A DNA stretch of 64,000 nucleotides from Actinoplanes flavus (GTDB lineage: Bacteria; Actinomycetota; Actinomycetes; Mycobacteriales; Micromonosporaceae), in NCBI RefSeq assembly GCF_017592555.1, contig NZ_JAGFNS010000024.1:95607-159606 (forward strand), written 5' to 3'. Of this stretch, positions 9,088 through 18,507 are shown one piece after another (position 1 is the first letter of the stretch; each line of letters begins with the position of its first letter). The notes beneath the pieces were generated by a model, which was given only the letters and a program-made list of their open reading frames with translations, searched no databases and was not told the origin of the DNA. A program made the position numbers and the translations under genes.

Positions 9088-9305
9088 GGGGGGGACCGGG
9101 CCTTTCGCGGGATTCGCCTTTTCGGAGGGGGTCTTCAGGCGAAGGTAGGTCCGGTCCGGACGGTCGGCAACGATTCCCGTGTGCCATTCGAGGGGTGGCT
9201 GTTTAGGCTGGTCAGGGGGGAGGGTGGTGTCGCTTATGATGCAATTGTTCCCATTTACTGAATGGTAATTGATCCCCGGACAAGGGTCGAAATAATGGTG
9301 GAGGG
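9088..9305. other. Upstream region of the secreted hydrolase
   Basis: An A+T-richer patch (about 9230-9290) contains a small inverted repeat, CCATT-TACTG-AATGG (9251-9265), about 165 bp upstream of the minus-strand start. It may be an operator. I see no gene. Confidence 0.3.
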
Positions 9306-10796
9306 CTATGTGGACGCGCTATTCGGATCAGCGCCCGCCTCCGCCGCGGTGGGCACCTTGAAGCCGATGAACCCGTAGAGCACGTCGAGGACCGGGCTGA
9401 GGATGTTGAAGAAGCAGTAGGGCAGGTAGTCGCCGGTGGCCACCCCGAGCACCCCGGCGGTGTACGCCCCACTGGTGTTCCACGGCACCAGCACCGCCGT
9501 GACCGTGCCGGCGTCCTCCACCGCGCGCGCCAGGGTCTGCGGCGCCAGGCCCCGCCGGGCGAACTCGTCGCGGAACATGCGGCTCGGCAGGACGTCGGCG
9601 ACGTACACGTCACCGGCCACCACGTTGAGCCCGATCCCGGTGCCGTTGACGGCCAGGATCAGCGTGCCGCGCCGTTTCGCCCGCGTGACGACCGGTGTGA
9701 TGAGCCGGCGCAGGAAGCCGGCGTATTCCATGACCGCCGCGAAGGAGAGGGCGCCGAGAATCAGCCAGACCGTGGTCAGCATGCTCACCATGCCGCCGCG
9801 GGTGAACAGCTCGTCGATGACCGGCTGCCCGGACCGGCAGACGAATCCGCTCGCCATCGCCGAGAAGACGGCCTTCGTGCCGGTGGCGACGGGGCCGAGG
9901 CCGGGCTCGCCGACGAACGCGGTCACCGCGGAGTGCTGGGTGACGGTCGCGAGGACGCCGGCGAACAGCGCCGATCCCATCAGCGCGAGAAACGGCGGGA
10001 TCTGCTTCACGGTGAAGACCAGCAACAGCAGCATGGGCAGCAGGTTGAGCACGGAGAGGTGGAAGACGCCGCCGAGCGCCTGCTGAGCGGCCTCGGTGTC
10101 GATCTGTCCCTCGGGCCGCGCGTTCGCGCCCATCACGAAGAAGATGATCAGGCTGATCGCCAGCGCCGGGCCCGATGTCCAGAACACGTTGCGGATGTGC
10201 CGGCCGACCGTCAGGCCGCGCCCGACGAGTTTCGGCACCAGGATCGTCGTCTCGGACAGCGGGGTCATCTTGTCGCCGAAGTACGCCCCGCAGATCACCG
10301 CGCCGGCGGTCACCTCGACCGGCAGCCCCATCACCTTCGACATCGCCACGAACGCGACGCCGAGGGTGCCGGCCGTGGTCCACGAACTGCCGGTGACCAG
10401 GCCGACGGCGGCGCACACGACAGCGGTGGTGAGGTAGAACCAGGCCGGGCTCATCAGGCTGATGCCGACGTCCACGACACTGGGGATGGTGCCGGCCATG
10501 TTCCAGGTGCCGATCAGCGCGCCGATCGCGAGCAGCATGAAGATCGGTCCCATGGCGGTGGTGACGCCACCGATCGCCGCGTCGGCCACGGACGCCATCG
10601 AGAAGCCGTTCTTCAGCGCCATCAGGGCGGCGAACGCCGCGCTCAGCAGCAGGGCCACCTGCAACGGCCCGTCCATCGCGCCCGCGCCGAACAGGATGAT
10701 GCTGGTCGCGAGCAGGACGACGAGGACGACGACCGGCAGCACCGCGTCGAGCATCGTCGGCGGCCGGCCCCCACCCGGTGGCGGTTGATCAGTCAT
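9306..10796 (-). CDS. nhaC: NhaC-family Na+/H+ antiporter
   Basis: 496 residues with about eleven to twelve hydrophobic segments. The recognisable family features are TGSSWTTAGTLGVAF, CGAYFGDKMTPLSETT and a C-terminal VLVPWNTSGAYTAGVLG. It would exchange sodium for protons across the cell membrane. A few relatives carry malate/lactate or other solutes, so the exact substrate is not certain. It is divergent from the polysaccharide locus, with a 174-bp shared gap. Confidence 0.85.
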   Translation of the reverse strand: MTDQPPPGGGRPPTMLDAVLPVVVLVVLLATSIILFGAGAMDGPLQVALLLSAAFAALMALKNGFSMASVADAAIGGVTTAMGPIFMLLAIGALIGTWNMAGTIPSVVDVGISLMSPAWFYLTTAVVCAAVGLVTGSSWTTAGTLGVAFVAMSKVMGLPVEVTAGAVICGAYFGDKMTPLSETTILVPKLVGRGLTVGRHIRNVFWTSGPALAISLIIFFVMGANARPEGQIDTEAAQQALGGVFHLSVLNLLPMLLLLVFTVKQIPPFLALMGSALFAGVLATVTQHSAVTAFVGEPGLGPVATGTKAVFSAMASGFVCRSGQPVIDELFTRGGMVSMLTTVWLILGALSFAAVMEYAGFLRRLITPVVTRAKRRGTLILAVNGTGIGLNVVAGDVYVADVLPSRMFRDEFARRGLAPQTLARAVEDAGTVTAVLVPWNTSGAYTAGVLGVATGDYLPYCFFNILSPVLDVLYGFIGFKVPTAAEAGADPNSAST

Positions 10797-10970
10797 GGCG
10801 GCCGGGAGGAACCGCTCGCCCTGGAGTCGTCATCACCGTCAGTGATATCGCAAGTGGATCTTCGTGGTCCGCCGATTGGCCGGATGCCAGCCGTTCGCGC
10901 GGATAGCATGGCTGGCGAGACGGTCGAGCCGCACATTCCCCCTGGTGCCGGTCACGATGGGTGGTGGGGG

Positions 10971-12113
10971 ATGCATGCCGAGGATCGCGCCGTTCTGCTG
11001 TCCGGACCGGATGTCGGCGACCTGGAGCAGGAGTACGTTCTGGCCGCCCTGCGTTCTGGCTGGATCGCACCGGTAGGCCCGGATCTGGACCAGTTCGAGC
11101 GGGAGATCGCCGAGCGGGCCGGGGTGCCGCACGCGGTCGCGGTGAACTCCGGGACGGCCGCCCTGCACCTGGCCCTGATGGGCGTCGGCGCCGGTCCCGG
11201 TGACGTCGTCGTCGTGCCCACGCTGACCTTCGTGGCCACCGCGAACGCCGTCGCGCACACCGGCGCCACCCCGGTCTTCGCCGACTGTGACGCGGCCACC
11301 GGCAACCTCGATGCCGACCTGCTGTCCTGCGTGCTCGCCGACCTGGACGCCGAGGGGGCACGGGTGCGGGCGGTGATGACGGTCGACCTGTACGGAGCGT
11401 GCGCCGACTACGGGCAGATCCTGTCACTGTGCGACCGGTACGGCGTACCCGTCGTCGAGGACGCCACCGAGGCGCTCGGCGCCGCGCACGCCGGGCGACC
11501 GGCCGGTTCGTTCGGCCGGGCGGCGGCGTTCTCGTTCAACGGCAACAAGATCATTACCACGTCCGGTGGCGGCATGCTGGTCACCGCCGACCAGGGGCTG
11601 GCCGACCGGGCCCGCTACCTGGCCGGTCAGGCGCGGCTGCCGGGGGAGCACTACGAGCACGGCGACGTCGGCTACAACTACCGGCTCAGCAACCTGCTGG
11701 CCGCGCTGGGCCGGGCTCAGCTGTGCCGCCTGGACGAGATGATCGAACGCCGCCGGGCGCTGCACGACGGGTACGCCAAGCTCTTCGCGCACCTCGACGG
11801 GGTGCGCCTGCTGGGCGGCGACGACCCGGCCGCCAACCGCTGGCTCACCGCCGTCGTCGTCGACCCGGACCGGACCGGCTGGCGCAGCCGCGACCTGGCC
11901 GTACACCTGGCGGCGCGCAAGGTGGAGACGCGGCCGGTCTTCAAACCCATGCACTGCCAGCCCGCGTACGGGCGGGCCCGCGCCTTCCTGACCGGCGCCG
12001 CCGAGCGCCTGTTCGCCGACGGCCTGGTCCTGCCCGGCGGTTCCGCGATCGGCGACGACCAGGTACGCCGGGTCCTCGACGAGATCACCGAGTTTCTGGA
12101 CGGACGGCGATGA
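10971..12113 (+). CDS. DegT/DnrJ/EryC1-family sugar aminotransferase (PglE-like)
   Basis: 380 residues. I chose the ATG at 10971 because the family normally starts just before a segment like LLSGPDVGDLE; an in-frame ATG at 10908 would add 21 residues. PLP-enzyme features are NSGTAALHLAL, DLYGACADY, EDATEALGA and FSFNGNKIITTSGGGM, whose Lys binds PLP. With the dehydratase, acetyltransferase and phosphosugar transferase nearby, it most likely makes the 4-amino sugar of UDP-bacillosamine. The specificity is inferred from the neighbours. Its stop overlaps the next start (ATGA). Confidence 0.85.
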   Translation: MHAEDRAVLLSGPDVGDLEQEYVLAALRSGWIAPVGPDLDQFEREIAERAGVPHAVAVNSGTAALHLALMGVGAGPGDVVVVPTLTFVATANAVAHTGATPVFADCDAATGNLDADLLSCVLADLDAEGARVRAVMTVDLYGACADYGQILSLCDRYGVPVVEDATEALGAAHAGRPAGSFGRAAAFSFNGNKIITTSGGGMLVTADQGLADRARYLAGQARLPGEHYEHGDVGYNYRLSNLLAALGRAQLCRLDEMIERRRALHDGYAKLFAHLDGVRLLGGDDPAANRWLTAVVVDPDRTGWRSRDLAVHLAARKVETRPVFKPMHCQPAYGRARAFLTGAAERLFADGLVLPGGSAIGDDQVRRVLDEITEFLDGRR

Positions 12114-12751
12114 GTTCCCGGATGACGGATGTGGTGCAGCGAGCCATCGACATCGGCGTGTCCGCGGCCGCGCTGGTGGTGACCGCGCCGGTGATGGCCG
12201 GTGTCGCCGCGGCGGTCGCGGTCGATCTGGGGCGCCCGGTGCTGTTCCGTCAGCAGCGCCCGGGTCTGCACGGCCGCCCGTTCACCCTGATCAAGTTCCG
12301 CAGCATGCGGGACGTGGACGAGCGGCGCGGCCTGGTCACCGACGCCGACCGGCTCACCGGCCTGGGCCGGGCGCTGCGTGCCACCAGCCTGGACGAGCTG
12401 CCGACGCTGTGGAACGTGCTGCGCGGCGACATGAGCCTGGTGGGACCCCGGCCGCTGCTCATGCGGTACCTCGACCTGTACAGCCCGGAGCAGGCACGGC
12501 GCCATCTGGTCCGGCCGGGGGTCACCGGGCTCGCCCAGGTGAGCGGCCGGAACCTGGTGGACTGGGACGAGCGGCTGGCGCTCGACGTCTGGTACGTCGA
12601 CCACCGTTCCCTGGCGCTGAACGCCCGGATCTGCCTGCGGACCGTGCTGACCCTGCTGCGCCGGGAGGGCGTCTCGGCGCCGGGGGAGGCGACGATGCCG
12701 CTGTTCACCGGTTCGGCGCGGGCCGGCGCGGAAGCCGACGGCGATGCCTGA
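12110..12751 (+). CDS. Initiating undecaprenyl-phosphate sugar-phosphate transferase (PglC-like)
   Basis: 213 residues with one N-terminal membrane segment (about residues 12-34). The catalytic block of the bacterial sugar transferase family follows: PVLFRQQRPG, FTLIKFRSM, LDELPTLWNVLRGDMSLVGPRPL and RPGVTGLAQVSGRN. It moves a sugar phosphate from UDP-sugar to the lipid carrier and so starts the repeat unit. The short form, without extra membrane helices, is the PglC type. It overlaps its neighbours on both sides, which implies translational coupling. Confidence 0.88.
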   Translation: MSSRMTDVVQRAIDIGVSAAALVVTAPVMAGVAAAVAVDLGRPVLFRQQRPGLHGRPFTLIKFRSMRDVDERRGLVTDADRLTGLGRALRATSLDELPTLWNVLRGDMSLVGPRPLLMRYLDLYSPEQARRHLVRPGVTGLAQVSGRNLVDWDERLALDVWYVDHRSLALNARICLRTVLTLLRREGVSAPGEATMPLFTGSARAGAEADGDA

Positions 12752-13376
12752 GCCGGTCGTCATCGTCGGGTGCGGCGGCCACGGCCGGGAGCTCTTCGGC
12801 ATCATCGCGGCCATCAACGACGCCGGCGACGCGTGGAAGGTGACGGGCTTCCTCGACGACGACCCGGCCGAGCCGAACCTGCGCCGCCTGGACCGGCTCG
12901 GCACCGCCTGGCTCGGCGCGAACGAGCTGCTGGCGGACCTGGACGCGTACTTCGTCATCGGCATCGGCGACCCGCGGGCCCGGGCCGCGGTCGCCGCCCG
13001 GCTGGAACCGTTCGGCCGGCCCGCGGCCACCCTCGTGCACCCGGCGGCCACGCGGGGGCCGGACAACCAGGTGGCCGACGGGGCGGTGCTGTTCGCCGGG
13101 GCCCGGATCACCACGAACGTGACCCTGGGCCGGCACACGCACCTCAGCCAGAACGCGACGGTGGGCCACGACTCGGTGCTGGCCGACCACGTGCAGGTGA
13201 ATCCCCTCGCGGCGGTGTCCGGCGACTGCGACATCGGGCGGGAGGTGCTGATCGGCACGGGCGCCGTGGTGCTCCAGGGCCGGTCGGTGGGCGACGGCGC
13301 GACGGTGGGCGCGAGCGCCTGCGTGGCCGGGAACGTCGGCGCCGGGCAGATCGTCAAGGGCGTGCCGGCCAGATAG
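12744..13376 (+). CDS. NeuD/PglD-family sugar O/N-acetyltransferase
   Basis: 210 residues. A Rossmann-like N-terminal part starts with VVIVGCGGHGRE and is followed by left-handed beta-helix hexapeptide repeats (GARITTNVTLGRHTHLSQNATVGHD region). The His in VGHD is the likely catalytic base. In the Pgl pathway PglD acetylates the 4-amino group of UDP-aminosugar. The start overlaps the transferase gene by 8 bp. Confidence 0.85.
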   Translation: MPEPVVIVGCGGHGRELFGIIAAINDAGDAWKVTGFLDDDPAEPNLRRLDRLGTAWLGANELLADLDAYFVIGIGDPRARAAVAARLEPFGRPAATLVHPAATRGPDNQVADGAVLFAGARITTNVTLGRHTHLSQNATVGHDSVLADHVQVNPLAAVSGDCDIGREVLIGTGAVVLQGRSVGDGATVGASACVAGNVGAGQIVKGVPAR

Positions 13377-13389
13377 CGGAGATGACATC

Positions 13390-14661
13390 GTGCGGATCAC
13401 CTACATCCACCAGTACTTCAAGACGCCGGGCATGTCCGGCGGCACCCGGTCGTACGAGTTCGCCCGGCGCCTGGTCGAGCGCGGCCACGAGGTGCACATG
13501 ATCACCGGTGATCCGGACGGCGACCGGGTCCGGGTCACCTGGGAGGCCGGCATCGTCGTGCACTGGCTGCCGGTGCCGTACAGCAACGCGATGTCGTACC
13601 GCCGCCGGATCCGGGCGTTCCTCGACTTCGTCGCCCGGTCGGCGGTCGAGGCGGCCCGGCTGCGCCACGATCTGGTCCTGGCGACCAGCACGCCGCTCAC
13701 GGTGGCGATCCCCGGCGCGTGGGCGGCCCTGCGCCGCCGGGTGCCGATGGTGCTGGAGGTCCGCGACGTGTGGCCGGAACTGCCGATCGCGATGGGCGCG
13801 CTCCGGTCGCCGGTCAGCCGCTGGGCCGCCGAGCGGCTGGAGGCGTGGGCCTACCGCCGGGCGGCCCACGTCATCGCGCTGTCGCCGGGCATGGCCGCCA
13901 GCATTCAGCGCCGGTTCCCCCGGGTCGGGGTCACCGTCGTGCCGAACAGCTCCGACATCGGCCTGTTCGCCGGGGCGGACCGGGCCGGGACCGCCCTGCG
14001 CGCGGAGACGCCGTGGCTGGGGGACCGGCCGCTGGTCCTCTACGCCGGCACGCTCGGCCCGGCCAACGGCGTCGACTACCTGGTACGGATGGCGGCGTGC
14101 CTGGCCGAAACGGCCCCCGACGTACGGGTCGCGATCATCGGCGATGGCCGGATGCGCGACGACATCCGGGATCTGGCCGCCGGGCTGGGTGTGCTGGACC
14201 GCAACCTGTTCCTGCTGGGGCCGGTCAGCAAGGAACGGGTGGTGGCGTTCTTCGGCGCGTGCGACCTGGCGACGTCGATGTTCGTCGACATCCCCGAACT
14301 GGGGAACAACTCGCCGAACAAGGTGTTCGACGCGTTCGCGGCGGGCCGTCCGGTGGCGGTCAACCACGGTGGCTGGATCGCCGACCTGCTCACCGAGAGC
14401 GGCGCCGGGCTGGTGCTGCCGGCCGGTGACCCCGGGGCGGCGGCCACCGCGGTCGCCGCCTTCCTGGGCGACGAGTCCGCGCGCACGGCCGCGCGGACGG
14501 CGGCGTACGCCCTGGCCCGCGACCGTTTCGACCGTGACCTGCTGTTCGAGGACTTCGAGCGGGTGCTGAACCGGGCCGTCTACCGCGCCAGCGAGGCCGG
14601 CGCCCGCACGGGACGGACCACCGCCAGGAGCAGGAAGATCCACATCAGCCGCGCGTCGTAG
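13390..14661 (+). CDS. GT4 glycosyltransferase (WbuB-like)
   Basis: 423 residues. The GTG start at 13390 is supported by GGAG 8 nt upstream. It has an N-terminal YIHQYFKTPGMSGGTRSYE, a DVWPELPIAMG segment and a C-terminal nucleotide-sugar domain (VLYAGTLGPANGVD, then a segment with NSPNKVFDAFAAGRPV). It should add the second sugar to the lipid-linked unit. It is the only dedicated glycosyltransferase in the locus. The last 82 bp overlap the convergent polymerase gene. Confidence 0.85.
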   Translation: MRITYIHQYFKTPGMSGGTRSYEFARRLVERGHEVHMITGDPDGDRVRVTWEAGIVVHWLPVPYSNAMSYRRRIRAFLDFVARSAVEAARLRHDLVLATSTPLTVAIPGAWAALRRRVPMVLEVRDVWPELPIAMGALRSPVSRWAAERLEAWAYRRAAHVIALSPGMAASIQRRFPRVGVTVVPNSSDIGLFAGADRAGTALRAETPWLGDRPLVLYAGTLGPANGVDYLVRMAACLAETAPDVRVAIIGDGRMRDDIRDLAAGLGVLDRNLFLLGPVSKERVVAFFGACDLATSMFVDIPELGNNSPNKVFDAFAAGRPVAVNHGGWIADLLTESGAGLVLPAGDPGAAATAVAAFLGDESARTAARTAAYALARDRFDRDLLFEDFERVLNRAVYRASEAGARTGRTTARSRKIHISRAS

Positions 14662-15773
14662 TAGTCGCCGGAGAACAGGCTGGTGGCGCCCATGAAGATG
14701 CCGCAGTAGGCGGCGATCCGGGATTCCAGGCTGCGTTCGCGCACCGGCACCGCGGTGTACGCCTGCCACAGGCCGAGCCAGGCCAGCACCAGCAGCGCCA
14801 GCCCGACGAACCCGCCCTCGGCCGCGATCGACAGCGGCAGGTTGTGCACGTACCGTTCGCCGAAGCCGAGGTCGGCGATGGTGTGGAAGCCGTTCAGGCC
14901 GGCGCCGAGGAGCGGCCGCTGCCAGAAGATCCGCAGCGCGGTCTGGGCCAGCACGTCGCGGTCGGAGGTGTAGCCCTCGCCGACGGTCGACTCGAGGAAT
15001 CGCTTCTGCACGAAGTCGGCGATCGACGGCCCGGCCGTGATCACCAGGATCACGGCCACCACGGCGAGCAGGGCGAGCGGCCTGGCGATCCGGTGGATGT
15101 CGATCCGGGGCCGGATCGCCAGCAGGGCGACGGCGACGGTGATGGCGAACGAGAGCAGGCCGCCCCGGGATCCGGAGGCGATCGCCCCGAACAGGAACAC
15201 CGGGATCGACGCGAGCCACATCAGCCTCTCGCCGCTGCGCAGGTACAGGTAGAACGACGTGAAGACGCCCATGATCATGATGCGGACGAACACGTTCGGG
15301 CCGCCGCCGAGCGCCGCCCACCGCCCGGCCTCGTGGCGGCCCAGCCCGGCCGCGGCGGCCACGAAGTAGATCCAGGCCGCCACGTAGAACAACTTCAAGG
15401 TCATCTCGGTGACCCGGTCGCGGTCCCAGGCGGCCAGATTGAAGTAGATCACCAGCAGCACGGTGACCGCGCACAGGTCGCCGAGCGCCGGCCCGGTCAC
15501 CGAACCCGGCGGCACCCACAGCACCGACAGCCCCTGATAGCCGAACAGCAACAGGATGCCGAGCAGCGCCGACCCGCCCTTCGCCGGGCGCCGGCCGACC
15601 TGGTGCGCCTCCAGAACAAGACACAACAACAGGATCAGGAACAGGGGTACGCGTACGTCGTTGGCGACCGGGATGTCCAGACCGGCCCGGGTCAGCGTGA
15701 AACGGCCGGCCAGGGTCACCACGAAGGCGATCACCACGACCAGGCCGGGCCGCGGTGTGTCCGGGGCGGTCAT
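14580..15773 (-). CDS. O-antigen ligase/polymerase-like membrane protein (Wzy-type)
   Basis: 397 residues and about eleven hydrophobic segments. A long extracytoplasmic loop near residues 260-310 holds SDRDVLAQTALRIFWQRPLLGAGLNGFH and HNLPLSIAAEGG, the usual Wzy_C signature. It probably polymerises the exported repeat unit. The ATG at 15773 overlaps the stop of the upstream flippase gene (ATGA), so the two are coupled. Confidence 0.8.
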   Translation of the reverse strand: MTAPDTPRPGLVVVIAFVVTLAGRFTLTRAGLDIPVANDVRVPLFLILLLCLVLEAHQVGRRPAKGGSALLGILLLFGYQGLSVLWVPPGSVTGPALGDLCAVTVLLVIYFNLAAWDRDRVTEMTLKLFYVAAWIYFVAAAAGLGRHEAGRWAALGGGPNVFVRIMIMGVFTSFYLYLRSGERLMWLASIPVFLFGAIASGSRGGLLSFAITVAVALLAIRPRIDIHRIARPLALLAVVAVILVITAGPSIADFVQKRFLESTVGEGYTSDRDVLAQTALRIFWQRPLLGAGLNGFHTIADLGFGERYVHNLPLSIAAEGGFVGLALLVLAWLGLWQAYTAVPVRERSLESRIAAYCGIFMGATSLFSGDYYDARLMWIFLLLAVVRPVRAPASLAR

Positions 15774-17044
15774 GACGGTGGCCGCCGCAGGGCTCTCGTG
15801 GAGAGCCACGTCGCGATGAGCCCCAGCGCGGTCGCCGCCGACAGCAGCCCGATGATCGCCGCGTACGGCGCGATGAACAACCCTCGTCCGGCGACGGCCA
15901 CCACGACCTCCACGAGCAGGCAGGCGACCAGCAGCCGGCTCATCACCTTGGCCTCGGACAGCACGTCCAGCACCGGCCGGGCGGTGTAGAACATGGCGAG
16001 CGGGATCGCGGCGAGCACACCGAGCCGCAGCACCGGCACCGCGGCGGTGAACCCGTCGCCGAGGAAGCCGTGCACCATCGCCGGGGCGAACAGCACGATC
16101 ACCCCGGTCGGCAGCGCGGCGACCACGGCGGCCAGCCACGGCAGCAGGGCGAGCAGCCGCCGTTCCCCCCGGTGTTCGCCCTCGCTGTGGAAGAGCCGGC
16201 TGAGCCGGGGCATCAGCACCGGGGTGAGCATGGCGAACACCGAGCAGATCAGGGTGACCGCCGAGGTGGTGAACCCGGCGTAGCCGGCTTCCGGACCGCC
16301 GCGCGTCCGCATGGCCACGGCGAGGGTGGGCAGCGTGTAGAACGCGGGCAGGGCCAGTTCCCCGGGCATCCGGCGGATCCCGTACGCGATCAGCGTCGTG
16401 ATGCCGGGTTCGGGAGCCGTCGCCGTGGACCGGGCCGGCCGCCGGCGGATCGTCAGGGTCGCCGCGATGCCCACCACCGCGGTGGCGAGGCCCTGGAGGA
16501 GGACGAAGTCCGCGATCCGGTCGGTGGCTGCGAACGTGACCAGCGGGATCACGCCGAAGCCGATTCCGGAGACCAGATTCGAGGCGGCCACCCGGCCGGC
16601 GCCACGCAGGGCGGTCAGCGCCACGGTGCACAGGCAGTTGCCGCCCAGCATGATCAGGACGGCGATCGTCGCGGACCTGCCGCCGGGCAGCCCGAGCAGC
16701 GCGGCGATCTGGTCCCCGGCGGCCGCGCCGGCCAGCGTCGCGGCGGTGACCATGACCGCCTCGATGGCCAGCGCCTGCCAGGCGAGCCGCCGGGTGGTGT
16801 GCACGGTACGCGGCAGGAAGCGGTACAGGCTCACGCCGAGCCCGAGCAGCAGGGCCGGCTGCACGGTGCTCACCATGCTCCGCGCGATCTGGTAGAAGGC
16901 GAACCCGTCGACCCCGCCGCGCTCGGCGACCAGGTGGAACAGGTAGAGCCCGATGCCCAGGACGGCGAACTGCACGACCAGCGTGGCGCCGTAGTCGCGG
17001 CGTACGGCGGCGGGCACGGTCCGCAGCAGTGACCGGAGGTTCAC
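15770..17044 (-). CDS. Wzx-type polysaccharide flippase
   Basis: 424 residues starting at GTG 17044 (NLRSLLRTVP). Twelve to fourteen predicted membrane segments in the MATE/polysaccharide-export pattern, with short charged cytoplasmic loops and IRRMPGELALPAFYTLPTLAV in the second half. It should flip lipid-linked repeat units across the membrane. The start overlaps the stop of the co-polymerase gene by 4 bp. Confidence 0.78.
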   Translation of the reverse strand: MNLRSLLRTVPAAVRRDYGATLVVQFAVLGIGLYLFHLVAERGGVDGFAFYQIARSMVSTVQPALLLGLGVSLYRFLPRTVHTTRRLAWQALAIEAVMVTAATLAGAAAGDQIAALLGLPGGRSATIAVLIMLGGNCLCTVALTALRGAGRVAASNLVSGIGFGVIPLVTFAATDRIADFVLLQGLATAVVGIAATLTIRRRPARSTATAPEPGITTLIAYGIRRMPGELALPAFYTLPTLAVAMRTRGGPEAGYAGFTTSAVTLICSVFAMLTPVLMPRLSRLFHSEGEHRGERRLLALLPWLAAVVAALPTGVIVLFAPAMVHGFLGDGFTAAVPVLRLGVLAAIPLAMFYTARPVLDVLSEAKVMSRLLVACLLVEVVVAVAGRGLFIAPYAAIIGLLSAATALGLIATWLSTRALRRPPS

Positions 17045-18420
17045 GCGGCCTGCCGCTTCCCGCCGCCCTGACCGCCCCGGGGCGGTTCGGGACCGGACAG
17101 GTAGGTGTCGTAGTTGGGCACCGCGTCCGGGCCCTTGCGGCTGACCATGTTCAGCACGCAGCCCAGCAGCGGGGCGCCGACCGCGCCCAGCGTCCGGACG
17201 GCGGCGGTGACCTGTGCCGACGTCGTCCGGCCGGCGCGTACGACGAGGACCGTGCGGTCGGCGCGGGCGGCGACGACACCGGCGTCGGTGACCGGCAGCA
17301 GCGGCGGGCAGTCGAAGATCACCACGTCGAACCGCCGGCGTACCTCCTCGACCAGGTCGGTCATCCGTGCTGAGCTGAGCAGCTCGCTCGGGTTGGGTGG
17401 AGCCGGGCCGCCGGCCAGCAGCCACAGCCCGGCGCCCCAGGGCTGGAGGGCCTGCTCCAGCGGCGCGCCGCCGTCCAGCACCGTGCTCAGCCCGGGCGCG
17501 TCCGTTCGGCCCAGGAAGGCGGCCAGCCGGGGGTGGCGCAGTTCGGCCTCGACGATGAGGACCCGTTGTCCCACCTCGGCGAAGAGCAGGGCCAGCCCGC
17601 AGGCGGTGGCCGAGCGGCCCTCGCCGGGGACCGCGCTGGTCACGGCGAGGGTCTTCACCGAACCGGTGGCCGCGGCGCACTGTACCCGCGTACGGATCTC
17701 GCGCAGCGCCTCGGTGCGGGCCGAGGGGCCGCGCGAGACGAGGGCGCCGCCCGGGTCTCTCGGCACCCGGGCCAGTACCGGCGCCGAGGCGAGGACCTGG
17801 AGCGCCTGGGCGTTGCGTACGGTCCGGTCGGTCACCTCCCGGCCGACCACGCCGATCGCGCCCACGATCAGCCCGGCGACCAGGGCGAGGGCGAGGTTGT
17901 TCAGCACGTCGGGCGACACCGGGGCCGCGTCGAGCGCGGGACCGGAGACGACGGTGACGTTGACGGTCGACGGCTGGACGGGCGTCGGCCGCTCCAGTCG
18001 CTCGACGACCCGCTCGAATCGCCCGGTGAGATGGGTGAGCAGCAGCAGGGCCCGGTCCGGGTCCGGGTCCTGGACGCTGACCTCCATCATCACGGTGTCC
18101 GGGAGGGGTTCCGAGGCGATCGCCGCCCGGATCTGGTCGGCGTCCATGTCGATGCCGGGCGTCGCGGCCAGCGGGGTGACGACCTCGTCGCTGGTCAGCA
18201 GTTCGCCGTAGGTGGACAGCCGGCCGACGTTGAACAGGCTGGCCGGATAGAGCTCGCCGGCCATGGTGACCGGGCTGGAGAAGAAGAACGTGACGCGCGC
18301 GGCGTACACGGGGGTGGTGTTGATATTGATGATCGTGGCGACGCCGAGCGCGATCGCGACGGAGGCGGCGAGCAGCCACCGGTGCCGTCTGGCGACCCGG
18401 AAGTAATCGCGCAGGCCCAC
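17041..18420 (-). CDS. Wzz-like co-polymerase fused to BY-kinase-like ATPase with altered Walker motifs
   Basis: 459 residues. GTG 18420 follows GGAGG by 4 nt. Residues about 1-190 are a Wzz domain with two flanking membrane helices (VALGVATIININ... and LALALVAGLIVGAIGVV). Residues about 230-430 are a MinD/BY-kinase fold. The Walker A reads PGEGRSAT, with Arg269 where Lys is expected. The A' motif reads EAELR (291-295) rather than DxDxR. DCPPLLPVTDA is intact. The C-terminus has two Tyr (YDTY) rather than a long Tyr cluster. It probably controls chain length; kinase activity is doubtful. Confidence 0.82.
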   Translation of the reverse strand: MGLRDYFRVARRHRWLLAASVAIALGVATIININTTPVYAARVTFFFSSPVTMAGELYPASLFNVGRLSTYGELLTSDEVVTPLAATPGIDMDADQIRAAIASEPLPDTVMMEVSVQDPDPDRALLLLTHLTGRFERVVERLERPTPVQPSTVNVTVVSGPALDAAPVSPDVLNNLALALVAGLIVGAIGVVGREVTDRTVRNAQALQVLASAPVLARVPRDPGGALVSRGPSARTEALREIRTRVQCAAATGSVKTLAVTSAVPGEGRSATACGLALLFAEVGQRVLIVEAELRHPRLAAFLGRTDAPGLSTVLDGGAPLEQALQPWGAGLWLLAGGPAPPNPSELLSSARMTDLVEEVRRRFDVVIFDCPPLLPVTDAGVVAARADRTVLVVRAGRTTSAQVTAAVRTLGAVGAPLLGCVLNMVSRKGPDAVPNYDTYLSGPEPPRGGQGGGKRQAA

Positions 18421-18488
18421 CAGACCTCCCCGCACCTCTCTGGGTCCGACGATACGGTGATTTGAAGAAATGATCACGAAATAGGCGG

Positions 18489-18507
18489 GTTTGGTACGCT
18501 GCCAAAC
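18489..18507 (+). promoter_or_regulatory. Inverted repeat touching the dehydratase start codon
   Basis: GTTTGG (18489-18494) and CCAAAC (18502-18507) flank a 7-nt loop and end one base before the ATG at 18508. There is no ribosome binding site, so the mRNA may be leaderless and this site may be an operator in the 87-bp divergent promoter. Confidence 0.4.
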
